Positions 10,687 to 22,384 of a DNA stretch of 64,000 nucleotides are shown one piece after another (position 1 is the stretch's first letter; each line of letters starts with the position of its first letter). Origin of the DNA: Chelonoidis abingdonii. Lineage: Eukaryota; Chordata; Testudines; Testudinidae. The notes below the pieces were generated by a model, which searched no databases, was not told where the DNA came from, and was given only the letters and a program-made list of their open reading frames with translations. The position numbers were made by a program, and so were the translations under genes. Where the stretch lies: positions 142,724,328 to 142,788,327 of the forward strand of contig NC_133772.1 of assembly GCF_003597395.2 (NCBI RefSeq), given 5' to 3'.

Positions 10687-11418
10687 CAGAGGTAGCCAAC
10701 CTGAGCCTGAGACAGGGGCGGCTCCAGGTCCCAGCACGCCAAGCGCATGCTTGGGGTGGTATGCCACGGGGGGCGCTCTGCTGGTCGCTGCGAGGGCGGC
10801 AGGAAGAGCTCCAGTGGACCTCCCGCAGGAGTGCCTGGGAGGGTCCGCTGGTCCCGCAGCTTCAGTGGAGCCGCGGGACCAGCGGACCCTCCGCAGGCAT
10901 GCCTGCGGGAGGTCCACTGGAGCTGTGGGACCGGCAACCGGCAGAGGGCCCCTTGCGGCATGCCGCTGTGCTTGGGGCGGTGAAATGTCTAGAGCCGCCC
11001 CTGGCCTGAGAAGGAGGCAGAGTTTACCAATGTACATTGCCAAAGAGCCACAGTAATATGCCAGCAGCCCCCATCAGCTTCCCACCCCACTCTCAGCGCC
11101 TCTCACCCACCAGCAGCCCCACCAATCTGCACCTCCCGCTCCCCACCCTGCATCTCCCAATCAGCTATTTCGTGGCATGCAAGAGGCTTGGCAGGGAGGG
11201 GGAGAGCAAAGGCACGTCAGCCTCAGGGAGGGGGTGGGAAGGAGTGGAGTGGGGGCAGGGCCTGTGGCAGAGCCAGGTTTGAGCACTGAGCATCCGCTGA
11301 CGCATTGGAAAGTTGGCACCTGTAGCTCCTGCCCCGGAGTTGGTGCCTATACAAGGAGCCTCATATTAACTTCTGAAAGGCCTCATGTGGCTCTGGAGCC
11401 CCAGGTTGGCCATCCCTG
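10687..11418. mobile_element. hAT-type MITE (outer), interrupted by a second MITE
   Basis: The left end CAGAGGTAGCCAACCTG and the right end CAGGTTGGCCATCCCTG are imperfect inverted repeats. The inside includes 'agaaggaggcagagtttacc' and 'gtacattgccaaagagccac'. The inner MITE at 10713-11003 was inserted only 26 bp from the left end. No clean 8-bp duplication flanks the outer element, consistent with greater age than the inner one. Confidence 0.7.
10713..11003. mobile_element. hAT-type palindromic MITE (inner), 291 bp, 8-bp TSD
   Basis: The ends are a perfect 12-bp inverted repeat (CAGGGGCGGCTC at 10713-10724 and its complement at 10992-11003). They are flanked by an exact 8-bp duplication GCCTGAGA (10705-10712 and 11004-11011). 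The interior is also largely palindromic: 'gtccactgg', 'ctggtcccgc' and 'cctccgcaggcatgcc' occur in both orientations. It is very CpG-rich against the surroundings, so the several ORFs that cross it on both strands are compositional artefacts. Confidence 0.92.
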
Positions 11419-12019
11419 ATCTCACCAGATCTCCTCCATGACACAGGCCAGAGAACTTCCCTGGATTAATTCCTGTTTGAACCAGAGCAGAGCTCTTAGA
11501 AAAACAACTAATCTTAACTAAAGATTTGCAGTGATGCAGAATCCAGCACAACCTTTGGTAAGTTGTTCTAATGGTTAATTACACTTCAAATCAGGTCTTA
11601 TTGTACATGGGGGTGGGGAGCAGAACATTATGCAAGAAAAAGTGAGACTTTCTATCACATGCTAATGCAATAACTCATCAGTAGGAGTGGTAACCTGAAC
11701 CTGGCTTTCACCATTTGACCTAATATAAAATATCTCATTAACCCAGAGATAGGAAAATTCACCCTTTTCCCTTCAAAAATATTTTGTTGCAAACCCCGTG
11801 GTTTTATCAGGTTTGCACAGGAGTCATACAAAATTCAGTGTGATGAACGATTCACATTTCATTTTTGTGAAATAAGCAAGACGTTGACATTTTGCACCTG
11901 CAAACTTTCCATCCCCGTGTCAAGCAGAGATCCTGCTGAGACCAGAAGTTCAAAGTAACTTGTCTTGTGTGACACGTAAAGGTGCTAGACACAGAAAACA
12001 AAGGATTCCGTTTCACAGC
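11419..12019. other. Unassigned sequence
   Basis: No gene or repeat is supported. Confidence 0.35.
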
Positions 12020-12725
12020 TACACCCACCACAAAGAGAAGACACTGTACGACCAGTGAGCAGGGAGGAGGGTGCACGTATAAGTACTCGTACCCCTTAAA
12101 GGGCACCATGTACTTCCGTTCCACTCCTCTGGCTGTGGGCGGAATAGATACCGGGGATTGCCAGATGGTATCTGCCTTAGCTTGAATCGATCGAATGAAT
12201 GGTAAGGCCACTCGAGTTGGTGGCACCCCAGGCACTTAAGGCAGGAGTCGTGAGGATCTCCTGTCGGCATTGGCTTGCAACAAGCCGAGCACGGTTTGAA
12301 ACCCGGTGAACCGGGCATGGGCCCCGGCACCGGGTGAGAGGAAAGAGCTAATCCCCAACCCCTCTTAACTATATACAATAACTACGTTAAAGAACTAATA
12401 AAACTAACTAGAAATATAGAAAATTGAGCTATATACACAATAACGATGAAACAACTATGAGTAGCTAGGGAGGTGGAGATCAGCTAAGCCGTGCTCCACT
12501 GTTCCAATGACTGACATGGGCGGTAAGAAGGAACTGAGGGGCGGTTGGGTCGGCAGGGGTATATATCCAGCGCCATGGCGGCGCCACTTCAGGGGGGCGC
12601 CCAGCTGACCCACTGAGTGTTGCTAGGGTAAAAATCTTCCAACGAGCGTGCACACAGTGCGCACACGCCTAACTGGAATGGATATGAGCAACACATCTTG
12701 AAGAACAACAGTTACAAAGGTGAGT
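12020..12725 (-). pseudogene. Retroelement 5' region with gag-like zinc motif (minus)
   Basis: On the minus strand an ORF (12378 down to 12019) contains PCSACCKPMPTGDPHDSC, followed by a further Cys pair (LKCLG). This is a small zinc-binding module of the kind found near the start of DIRS- or gypsy-type gag proteins; I cannot tell which from this fragment. Upstream on the same strand (12725 to 12400) lies a leader with a TATA-like 'gtatatata' near 12555-12566 in plus coordinates and a CpG-rich block. The reading stays open through the motif but then loses similarity, and no RT or integrase follows. The element is therefore a truncated remnant. Confidence 0.5.
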
Positions 12726-13596
12726 AACCGTCTTTTTGGGGGTTTTTTCCAAATGTTTTTGTGGATTATTTTTCAGTTTTTTTAATTAAATATTTTTATT
12801 GTATATCTCTTTTTTTCCTTCTCCCAACCCTCACTTTCTTTCCAGAAGGAGGGAAAAGTGGGGAAAAACAAACCATGATAAAAATGGGGAAAATAACTCT
12901 TTTGAAAAACTAGAAAATTTCAACCAAAACAAAAAAATTCCCTTGAAAATTTTTTTTTCATTCAGATAAGCCATTTTTCATTGGGGAAAAAAGTGTTTAA
13001 ATGGAAACGTCTGAGCAGTTCTAGTGGTAAGTGTTCCTTGTACCTGGCTTCCATTACAGCTTCTCCTTTTGGGAGCACAGGTAGACTGTACCAGCTACTA
13101 AAAACATGTATACGTTTTCCTATTGGACACAGGGCCATAGTTATAAGTACAAAAGGAACTCCGTGGTCCAAGTAGGAATTAACTCTTAACTATTTTGGTA
13201 GTGACAGACTATATGGAGTGGAGTGTTCAAGCACAATAAGGTAATACCTCCCTTAGAGTGGGGTGAATAATTGATTTTGGGGGGAGGAAGGGTTCAGTGG
13301 CTGAACTGAAAAAAAATCTGTTTAGGAATGCAATGGATTTTTTTCTTGATGAAACAAAATAATCTAAATTTTTTTTGTTCAACTCCAGTGAAATGTTTCA
13401 AATATTGTTTGTTTCACAAATATCTACATGAAGCAAAACATCAACATAGTTCTTTTTGAAAGTCAAAATGAATTTTTTGACAGTTCCAATTTTATTTATT
13501 TATTTATTTATTGGCTGGAACTATTCACCCAATTCATCCTGAATTCACAAGCAGATTCATTACTCTGAAAAATGCATTTTTTGTCTAATTTACTAA
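12726..13596. repeat. AT-rich low-complexity region with TTTA microsatellite
   Basis: Long T and A runs, plus a TTTA tandem run at about 13492-13513. Similar AT-rich text recurs at 21090-21900 and 27240-27620, suggesting a shared old repeat. No ORF is supported. Confidence 0.5.
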
Positions 13597-13880
13597 GGGT
13601 ACATTTATACAACCCACCAGATCTGCGGGTAGCGTTCGATATATCGGGGATTGATTTATCGTGTCTCGTCTGGATGCGATAATTGATCTGCGAATTGATG
13701 CCCGTACCTCACCTCGGCAGGAGGAGTAAGCAGAGTCGAGGGGGGCACCATGGCAGTCAACTTACTGCCGTGAGGATGGCCAGGTAAGTCAAACTAAGAT
13801 ACTTCAACTTCAACTATGCGAATAGCATAGCTGAAGTTGAGTATCTTAGTTTGAACCCCCCTGCTAGTGTAGCCCAGGCC
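13597..13880. mobile_element. Palindromic MITE, probably Harbinger type
   Basis: The element runs from 'gggtacatttatacaaccc' to 'tagtgtagcccaggcc', similar to the GGGC...CTACAC ends of the Harbinger-type copies at 47387 and 59352. Near its right end the segments 'aagatacttcaacttcaact' and 'agttgagtatctta' form a strong internal inverted repeat (about 13797-13851). A three-base TAA sits on the left (13594-13596) but the right flank reads TTA, so the duplication is not proved. Confidence 0.55.
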
Positions 13881-14690
13881 TTATTCACTAAATAATTTTT
13901 GCCCAGCTCTAATCCCATGTCACTCCTGGAGATTGCTTTATTGAGCTAGGAATGACTGTTTCAGTTCTCTTATTCTTAGATAGTCCTGTGCAAGGGTAAA
14001 TTGCTTTCTGAGTTCAGACCTTGTTTTTCTGTATGCCCATCCAGGTGGAAAATGATAGCATTTATACTCTAAAGGAAAGTCAATTACTGGCCAAGTGCAA
14101 GTCTTCTTTAGACCCAAGTAAGCAAAGAGCTAGAATGTTCTCACCTTGCTCAAAAAGAGAGGTCCCTCTGTTCGTGCTATGCCCCATTTGAATTCAGTGA
14201 AGCCCTACTCACCCTGAGTCAGTATGGCAGAATCTGGCCCTGCTACAGGTTTTCTTGTGTTTTCTGATTTTACTGCACCTGAGCTGAAAGCTCTAACAAG
14301 AGAAGTACACTTCAAATGTCATCTCTGTTGATTGCAATATGCCTCCAATATTTATACTTCAAGGACTATCAACTACATCCTGTTGTCACATCAAACCTTT
14401 GTAACCTGAAATAGACACCTGGTGCTAACTTTTTGGCAGCAGGGTGTTGGAGTTGCTATGAGAGGCTACAAAAACGCATTCAGGTTGAATGTTGGTGCTG
14501 GCATTGCACATCCATGTCAGTGGCACCAATTACAACTTTAAAACAAAACAGAGCAATCCCATCTAAATCTCAAGTACAGATTGATTCTGAATCCTGATTG
14601 GTGGACTTAGGGTGGGGAAAGTGTGTTTATGTGGGGGCTGGGGGGGCTAGTTTATGGAAGATCTCAATGGAAAACCATGAAATTAACTAT
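13881..14690. other. Unassigned sequence
   Basis: No supported gene or repeat; ordinary AT-leaning sequence. Confidence 0.35.
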
Positions 14691-14849
14691 TCATAGAATA
14701 CCAGGCTTGGAAGGGACCTCAGGAGATCATCTAGTCCAACCCCCAACTATTTTTTTGCCCCAGAGCCCTAAATGGCCCCCTCAAGGATTGAGCTCACAAC
14801 CCTGGATTTAGCAGGCCAAAACTCAAACCACTGAGTTATCCTTCCCCCC
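14691..14849 (-). mobile_element. tRNA-derived SINE with CR1-type tail (minus)
   Basis: On the minus strand it starts with a tRNA-like pol III head: an A-box-like 'taactcagtggtttgag', then 'ggcctgctaaatccaggg' and a B-box-like 'gtgagctcaatcc'. It ends in the CR1-like tail 'ctagatgatctcctgaggtc' and 'tattctatga'. This head-tail combination is the cryptodire turtle PolIII/SINE known from the literature. It is not a functional tRNA gene: the tRNA fold is not intact. Confidence 0.88.
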
Positions 14850-15304
14850 ACTGCAAAGTTTTTATCCCTTTTCAGAGTTTGCTCCCAGCAAGAATCTGAT
14901 GGTGTAGCTGGCTGCTGACATTCTATACATGCCAACTGGGAAAGGATTTTGATTAGTCGTAGGGCGTGCAATGATATGAGGGGCCTGAGGCTCAGGAAGT
15001 GGTAGCTTTTAACATGCAGACTCCCATATATGTAGTTTTGGGGCACTTGTGCTTTGGCATATAAGTGATCAGGTTTAGAGACAGCAAACCTGTCACCTGA
15101 TTGTGCAAACATTTGAAAAATGCCTGTGAATGCACTGGGGTGTGCATGAGCAAAAAGAGGCAAGGTCAAGGCCATTGGGAAATATCTGCTCCTGTAAACC
15201 CATTACTCTGAGAGTGGGTGGATATTGAAGACTGCCATTGATTTCAGGGGGTGGGCGGGGGGGTTGCATCATGACCTGGTAGCAGAAGGACCCAAGTCCC
15301 ATTG

Positions 15305-15425
15305 ACTTTCCATGGTGGTTAGGCACCTAAATAGCTGCCTTTTGAGGATCTGGGCATTAGGTGCCTAAGTCACTTTTGAAAAAGGAACTTAGGCTCTTAA
15401 ATCATTTAGGAGTTTTTGAAGATGT
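15305..15425. repeat. Old interspersed repeat (TAGGCACCTAA motif)
   Basis: The motifs 'gttaggcacctaaatagc', 'gaggatctgggcattagg', 'tgcctaagtcacttttga' and 'cttaggctctta' are internally repetitive. Related wording occurs near 40970-41090 and 62625-62740. The family name is unknown to me. Confidence 0.45.
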
Positions 15426-17249
15426 TACCCTGGGCCTAGGGAAAATGACGTTTTCCCTAGTGGTTTTGTTTTATTTGCTATTCCTGAATTCTCTGCTCCC
15501 TAGTAGGTCTGATTTAGATTTTAATCCTGACCTCTGTGTCCATATGTATCATTTTAATATTTTGTATCATAGCAAAGCCCCTCCTTTGGGTTTCTGAAGA
15601 TGTGGGGACAAGCTGTTCCTGGGGGGATAACAGCAATCATCCATAATTAGCGCAATGCTTCACAGTTCCCCGCCCCCACCCACCCCAAGTGATCAAAAAT
15701 AGCTAAAGGTTGGTTCCTGCAAACTTCAGCCTGGCTGGTAGTCCAGATAAATGCATTAAAAATAGTCAAGGGTCAAACCTGACCTTTAGACTGTGGCAGC
15801 TGAGGGGTAATTGCTCTGAAATCATTACTTTTCCCAGAAAAAAAGTGTGTTGAACATTGACCTCCTGCTTCCATTAAAGGGGGTAATTTTTTCCTAGTCT
15901 TTTGACACTTGGTGCCAAGTGGCACTAGCCCGGTCAATCCTGTTGATTCTAGAGTCTGGCACATACAATTTAATAGGCTGAAAGTGTCATGAAATATTCA
16001 CGGTTCTTTATGCTGAACTGTCTCAGAAGATTTCAGCCTTTACATGGCGGCACAGCATTTGCGTTGCAGTCTGAACTGAAGGTGACATATTGGATCATGT
16101 TTACCTTTTATAAATCAAATGTCTTCTCCCTATAGAGAAATGCTTGCTCTGTTTAAGAGAGAAAGGACCCTATTTAATAGGGGATGATGTTCATTGTTTG
16201 GATGTTTTCACAACAGTTTTTTTCTCTTTCTCATACTGACCTCAGGTCATATTCCCAGTTTTTATTTCCCTCTTGTGAGTATTATCCAGTCTTGTATATT
16301 GGGCTTGTCTAATGTCTCAAGAAGCTGCATAAGTTAATAATCTACTTTCAACCTGTCTGAAAAAAGTGAATAAACAGACAGAAAACATTGTCAGTTTCTT
16401 AAATCTCAGCTCGGAGAAGATTTTCTGTAAATAGGAACCAAAACTAAAGGGAAAAAATCCCTGAAGCAAGAGGGGAAAAAGAAAGACAAGAAAAAATGGC
16501 AGGAAAATAGTTTTCTAGGGGATAAAAGTCCTTTTACTGAAGAAGGGGATAATTCTGTGTCTAATTTTAAAAGTGCAAAAGTCTCCTACGTCAAAGATAT
16601 TATCTGTGTGTGTTCATGAAGTTGGGAATTTGAGAGAACTGTGGTTGTTTAGTGAGAGGAATTCAAAGAGAATGAAAAGGGGGAACGTTTCAGAAAAGAG
16701 CATTTTGAAAGGCTTCCTCTGCAAAGGTTCATAAATATTTCTCTTTGGAAAATTCAGTTGTCCCTGAAAGAGTTATTACATCAAATGTAGATTCAGTAAT
16801 TAAAGTGCGAAGCAGTTCCACGTGGACTGAAAATTTCAACACACCTGTAACTATGGAGTCGCTCTTGAAGCATCCATAATATGAAGATTATAACACCCCC
16901 CCCCCCAAAAAAAAAGTTATGGTGGGCCTTAGAGAAGACACTAAAGTGCATGTTTGATGCAGTGGACTAACATCCTGGGCCAAAAATATTACACCTGGCT
17001 GCCTAAAGGTAAGTTCTTAAATCTCCTAAACAGCCTGAATGCCTGTGTGGTGTCACTTCTTGATTCAAAGGGAGCCTGTAGATGGCCACCTAAGCCAGTC
17101 TGGGGCCCAGCATAGCTCTATTGGCTGCAGGCGAGAATTGATGCCAACAGTTTGTCCCTTTACTTTTGTGGAGCAGAGCAGAGTCAGTGGGTCCAGGCTC
17201 TGACCCTGTGTGAGAGGCTACTTCTGACTTAATGAAAACAAAGCAATGC
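15426..17249. other. Unassigned sequence
   Basis: No exon or repeat is supported. It contains a C-run followed by an A-run at 16897-16915. Confidence 0.35.
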
Positions 17250-17382
17250 TGGACTGGATATTTTTCTACAAGATATGCTCTAACAATTTCAGGGAACTCC
17301 TACAGCCTGTATTACCCAGGAGGTCAGAGTAGATGACCACAGTTGCCCCTTCTGGCCTTAAAGATCTATGAATTTATGGATT
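17250..17382 (+). mobile_element. CR1 3' tail
   Basis: Ordered CR1 tail blocks: 'ttttctacaagatatgctct', 'ggaactcctacagcctg', 'aggaggtcagagtagatgac', 'ccccttctggcct', ending 'tctatgaatttatgga'. Heavily 5'-truncated. Confidence 0.8.
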
Positions 17383-17510
17383 TTTTTCATGCAGGAATAT
17401 AGTCTTGTGAAATTTCCAGATGGATTTCTCATCTAAAGTAGTTTGGATAAAGTGATAGAACTGGACATGATGAAGTCTTCCTATCTCTACTCTAGGCTGG
17501 CAATACCTCT

Positions 17511-17690
17511 TAGAATATCAGGGTTGGAAGAGACCTCAGGAGGTCATCTAGTCCAACCCCTGCTCAAAGCAGGACCAATTGCCAGACAGATTTTTACCCA
17601 AGTTCCCTAAATGGTCCCCTCAAGGACTGAGCTCACAACCCTGGGTTTAGCAGGCCAATGCACAAATCACTGTGCTATCCCTTCCCCCAA
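17511..17690 (-). mobile_element. tRNA-derived SINE with CR1-type tail (minus), first copy
   Basis: On the plus strand the reverse complement reads 'tagaatatcagggttggaag', 'gacctcaggaggtcatctag', 'ggtcccctcaaggactgagc', 'cacaaccctgggtttagcag', ending 'gctatcccttcccc'. This is full length for the family, with both pol III box regions recognisable. Confidence 0.88.
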
Positions 17691-17790
17691 AATATCATCT
17701 AGTCCAGCCCCCTGCTCAAAGCTGGCCCAATACCCAAAGGGCCCCCTCAAGGATTGAACTCACAACCCTGGGTTTAGCAGGCCAATGCTA
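17691..17790 (-). mobile_element. Second, internally deleted SINE copy in tandem
   Basis: Directly behind the first copy the same series restarts at 'aatatcatctagtccagccc' and runs to 'gtttagcaggccaatgc', with the middle shortened. Two copies head to tail with no spacer suggest a tandem duplication, or insertion into the A-rich end of a pre-existing copy. Confidence 0.8.
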
Positions 17791-20731
17791 TAAAAACAAA
17801 TTGAAAATTGTTTTTGATAATTAAAATGTGTTTCTGCAAAACATTTATCTTTCAGTGAATTGATATTTTCCAACAGAAAACCCTTCTTACTAGCTCCAGA
17901 TACAAGCTTCTTTTCTCTATACATCACAGTTAGTATAACCACCTCACAACCGTTATTCTTATTTGCCTTTCTGTACCTTTCCCAATTTTTCCAAATCATG
18001 TATGTGATATGGTGCTCAAAGGAGGGCATAATAATGATAACACTTTGTATTATGAGATGTATTTAATATTCTCTATACTTCAGAACTAATCTCTTCTTAT
18101 TTGCTGTCTGTTCCTCTAGTGATCTAGTGTATTCTGTTTCTCTGTTTACATCTTGAACTGCTGCTAGACACTGAGCTGGCAATTCATGATTTGTCCTTCC
18201 TCTTCTGATCAGTTTTTTGCAGTTCCTGACCATAAAGAGGATAAACCCGTTTGCCATTTCTCCATATTACCCTTATTTTGTACTTTTCCTGCATTAGTTT
18301 GCATGAGCCAAAGGCGACAATTGTAGGGTTATATTCTACACCTGATGTGCATGCATAGTTCTCATTAGCATTTAATAGATCAAGGCCATAATTTTCTCTT
18401 TTGAATTCACACTTCAAATGTTTATACTATTTTCATTCTACTTTTCCTCGGCATGTGGTATGACATTCTCCTTGCTGAGGACAGATAAACGAGGGCATTG
18501 TTGTGTACAGGAGCTATGTTTACCCCTCCTCAATGCAATGAAATATGTAAACTTTTTTCACCAAACCTTGCACATTTTGAGGAATTGAAATGCCTAGCAG
18601 GCATAGCACATTTTAAACCAATTACTGTAATGGGTCTCAAAACACATATTTGAATATCATTATATCACATTATTCTCAGAAGCCAGTGTTAATGTACAGA
18701 GACTATGAGCACTCTGTACCAACAGATGCCTTCAGTAACAGAGATGAGACAGGCAAAGCATCTGCCACCTGCCTGTGCCTATTGTTCCCTTAATAGCTGC
18801 ACACCAGTGGACACAACAAATCAATATCTGGTGACATTCCCAGAGATAATGACAACAGCAGCGGGAACAATCCCGCCCCAAGCTTCCCAGGGGAATGAAG
18901 TATGCCCATGGGGGGCCTGGATAGAATAGTCTCTGCCCTTCCTCACGGCAGGGACAGCAATTTGACTGGCCCCTGCAAGTGGTGCACGTGACTGAAGGGT
19001 CCTTGTACCCTGGGTCTGTATCCACGTAGAAGGAATCAGCCATAGTCTGACCCTAATGGTTGACCATCCAGTATGTGAAGTATGATAGGCCAGATTTCTT
19101 CCATGGTAGCGATACACTGAAATGGAATTAGACTGGCCTACAGTACGGAGATCTGCTCCATATGGACATACTTTAGTCCCTGTTCAAATAGATCACAACA
19201 ATTCATTAGTGTTTAATAGTTGAGTGTCTGTGTGAAAAGGGAATTATTCTCGGCCCTGAATTGCAATAGGCTTTGTTAGTCTCTCTCCATTGCGTTTTGA
19301 GTTCCCTGCCCTGAGGAGTTCACAAGACAGGACCGACACTCTTATGACCTGGAGAACTTCTCCCTGTTGTAGGGTTCACACTACAGAAATCAACGCCATT
19401 CACCCAAAGCGAGAGGGACAATTTCACTGACTGAAATTTGATGGATAGTAAGCTGACCTGTGACCACCAAAAATGAGCATGTTCAGGCACATGCAAAAAA
19501 GAACTCTGTCAGTTTCAGGAACAGGACAAGGCATATGTTACAAGCCCTGAGAAATCAGTAGCATAGACAACACGGCGGCACAAAGGAAATAGGCCTTTTC
19601 CTACATCATAAAAAAAAAAAAATAGTGGCAGCTGCATTTCAGCTACGAATGAAGCCTTTCTGACAGCTTCTCTCTTTGCAGCTCATAAAATGATGGCTTA
19701 AGTGAATTAATGTCAGGTGGATTAGCCAGCTGCTGTTCAAAGTGACAGGAGATCATGTTTGTACAGCCTCTTCACACTCTCTCACCATCAGGCTAAAGAA
19801 CAGCACAAGGGGTACTGGGATTTTCTGAATTTGAAACTTATTTCCATGGCAGACATTTTTAGCTCTGCAGCTGAGAAGTTCAGTCTGTTGTTCCATAGGC
19901 AGAAATATCAAAAAGCCTCAGGGGTGCCACATGCTGCAGTTTCTCTTATTTAGCATGGGATAACATGATTTACAGGCAGGATACTCTGATTGGCTGAATA
20001 TGAAACCATGGTTAGTGGCTGGGAGACCCTCACCCAAGACCCTAGTGGTCAGAGTACTGGCTAGCCATACTAGCCTAGTGGTTAAACAAGAGACCTTGTG
20101 AATATTATTTAATGTCCCAGCTCCTCAGTGAGTGTAAATGAGTGTACTTCTGTTCACACCACCTGCAATGGCCCAATACATTTCCCACCTTTGGCTTTTC
20201 TTTGCCAAATAAATTATTCCATCAGCTCCATCCTATTTGTCAAGTCATGTATTGGCTAAATAATTCCAATGTATGATGAGGACACTAGTCATCCAGAGCT
20301 TGTTCCACCTCCTACTGAAGACAATGGTGCCTTTCTAGTGACTTCAGTGGGCATTAGATAGGGCTGCAGATATCTTTTTCGACTAACTCTTTCAAACAAT
20401 AACTATCCAGAAGCAGGACATTTATTGGGGATTTGGGAGGCGCTGATCATTAGTGACACAGACAAATAAGCCAAATAGGGGGTTCCTATTGCCACATCAT
20501 TGCTATAGCTGCATTTACAAATGGTTTGCATAGGGTGCAGCAAAAGAACTAATGCCTGTGTCTTCGGCAGCTATGCCAAACATAATACAGGTACCTTGTC
20601 TATGGCTGCACAAACCTTAACCCAAAGAACTCCTAATGGGTTACATTGTAGACTTTCAATTGCAGCCACAGAGCTACTCCTAAGGTACTAGGTACCTGGC
20701 CGCATGTACCACCACTGACAGAGCATCGTCA
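17791..20731. other. Unassigned sequence, longest stretch without called repeat in the first third
   Basis: No repeat is recognised. The only ORF with odd composition is a Cys-rich minus-strand one at 18732-19043, which shows no domain and overlaps other open frames. An A-run lies near 19609-19622. This could contain conserved non-coding DNA, which cannot be judged from one sequence. Confidence 0.35.
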
Positions 20732-21009
20732 GTGGCAGATGACAGAACAAGGAGCCATGGTCTCAAGTTGCAGTGGGGGAGGTTTAGGTTGGATATTAGG
20801 AAAAACTTTTTCACTAGGAGGGTGGTGAAGCACTGGAATGCGTTACCTAGGGATCTGGTGGACTCTCCATCCTCAGAGGTTTTTAAGGCCTGGCTTTACA
20901 AAGCCCTGGCTGGGATGATTTAGTTGGGGTTGGTCCTGCTTTGAGCAGGGGGTTGGACTAGATGACCTCCTGAGGGCTCTTTCAACTCTAATCTTGTATG
21001 ATTCTATCA
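20732..21009 (+). mobile_element. CR1 3' untranslated end
   Basis: Diagnostic blocks in order: 'agaacaaggagccatggtct', 'ttaggttggatattagg', 'aaaaactttttcactagg', 'gtggtgaagcactggaatg', 'ggtggactctccatcctc', 'ggggttggactagatgacct', 'cctgaggg', ending near 'tatgattctat'. This is the CR1 subfamily whose tail is shared with the SINEs. Confidence 0.9.
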
Positions 21010-22384
21010 GAAAGGAAAAAGGAACCCCACCCTGGATCTTTCTCGATGGATGTCAGAGACCAGCCTAGAAGTTGAATTGAAGCATATGCACTTGGACTAG
21101 AACTGGTCGGAAAATGGATTTTCTATCCCCTGAAAAAATGTCAAGATTTTGGATAAAATGTCTCAAATTGGGATGAAAAGCCAAAATTAAAAAAAAGTTG
21201 TGAAACAAAAATGTATTATTTTTGGTNAATTGAAAGATTTCATTCTGATAAAATTGAAATGTTTCATTTTGATTTTGACCGCTTTTTAAAATTTGTTTGA
21301 TATAAAGTAAATTTAGAAGCAAAAAGTTATTTCAAAATGAAAAATAGAAGTGTTTTGTTTAGAAAATGTCAAAACAGGATGTTTGACATTTTCAGACTGG
21401 TTTTTCCATTTTAAAAACTTAAAATTTCCTCAGGTAATACAATTTCATTAAAAAATCAGTTATGTCAAAATGGCATTTTCCTGAGAAAAATTGTTTTGAC
21501 AAAAATGCTCCATCTCCATGTTATGATCAAATAAGGTGTGCCCCTGAAGTCAATGCAAGCTAAGGATTCTCAGCACTAGGGCAAGTTAATATATTTTACA
21601 CAAAGTTTGTTTGTTTGTTTGTTTGTCAAAAGTGGCCTTTCAAAACTCAAGTTTTTGGAGAAAACAATTTCAATATAATTGTCATTTCCATTTTTTCAGT
21701 CAAATTTCCCGCAACATTTTTATTAATATTTACTAAAATATGTACTTAAATCATTATCAATATATTTTTATTAAAAACTTAGTTTTCAGTAAATGAAAAA
21801 ATTTTGTCTTTAAAATTATGTAGCTAAAACATCAATACAAAATCATAGAATATTCCCCTCCTCCCCCCAAAAAATCCTTTTCAAACTGAAAGTTTAAATT
21901 TCAAAATTGTCTACAAAATTCTGTGTGTCATGAACAGAGTACCACAAAACTCAATGGTAATAAAAACCAAGAGGGTATATGTAAAACTATGATGACTCTG
22001 GGTGTTAAATGTGTGGAATGGACACCCAAAGTCAGCAACAGAAACTGTAACTGCAAACAGTGTATTTGAAAAATCAGAGCAGGAAACACCTGGGGGAGAA
22101 AACGCTGGAAAGTGCAAATGCAGGATTGATCAATGTATGGGTCTTCAGAGAGAACCTTCATGTTGAGATCTTGAAAATGTAGCTCATCTTTTTGACCAGT
22201 GCTAATTCCAAGGTGTAGTGGTGGAATGAACTATCACCTGTGACAGATGAATCTCTATTGCTTCAGGCTTGTATTAGACAGGCACCCACTAGTTTGAATA
22301 CTTTGATTGTCCGTGGCAATGAACACTCAGAAAGACTGTTTTTATGTGGATATTTATCTGTAATGCTGTTTATAAATTAAACAT
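21010..22384. repeat. AT-rich region with TTTG microsatellite and one ambiguous base
   Basis: Stretches such as 'gaaaaaatgtcaagattttgg' style text resemble the AT-rich blocks near 12750 and 27300. A TTTG run lies at 21607-21627. Base 21227 is N. The small ORFs here are unsupported. Confidence 0.45.

Noticed and set aside
13597..13880. TAA target duplication for the palindromic MITE
   Set aside because: TAA is present on the left but the right flank is TTA, so the duplication is not demonstrated; only the inverted structure is claimed.
14800..14849. tRNA gene candidates at SINE heads (also near 17650, 35990 and 39570)
   Set aside because: The A and B boxes are those of tRNA-derived SINEs; a cloverleaf is not maintained and the CR1-type tail follows.
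18732..19043. Cys-rich 103-codon ORF, minus strand
   Set aside because: The Cys spacing fits no zinc or secreted-peptide family I know, there is no signal peptide, and several other frames are open.
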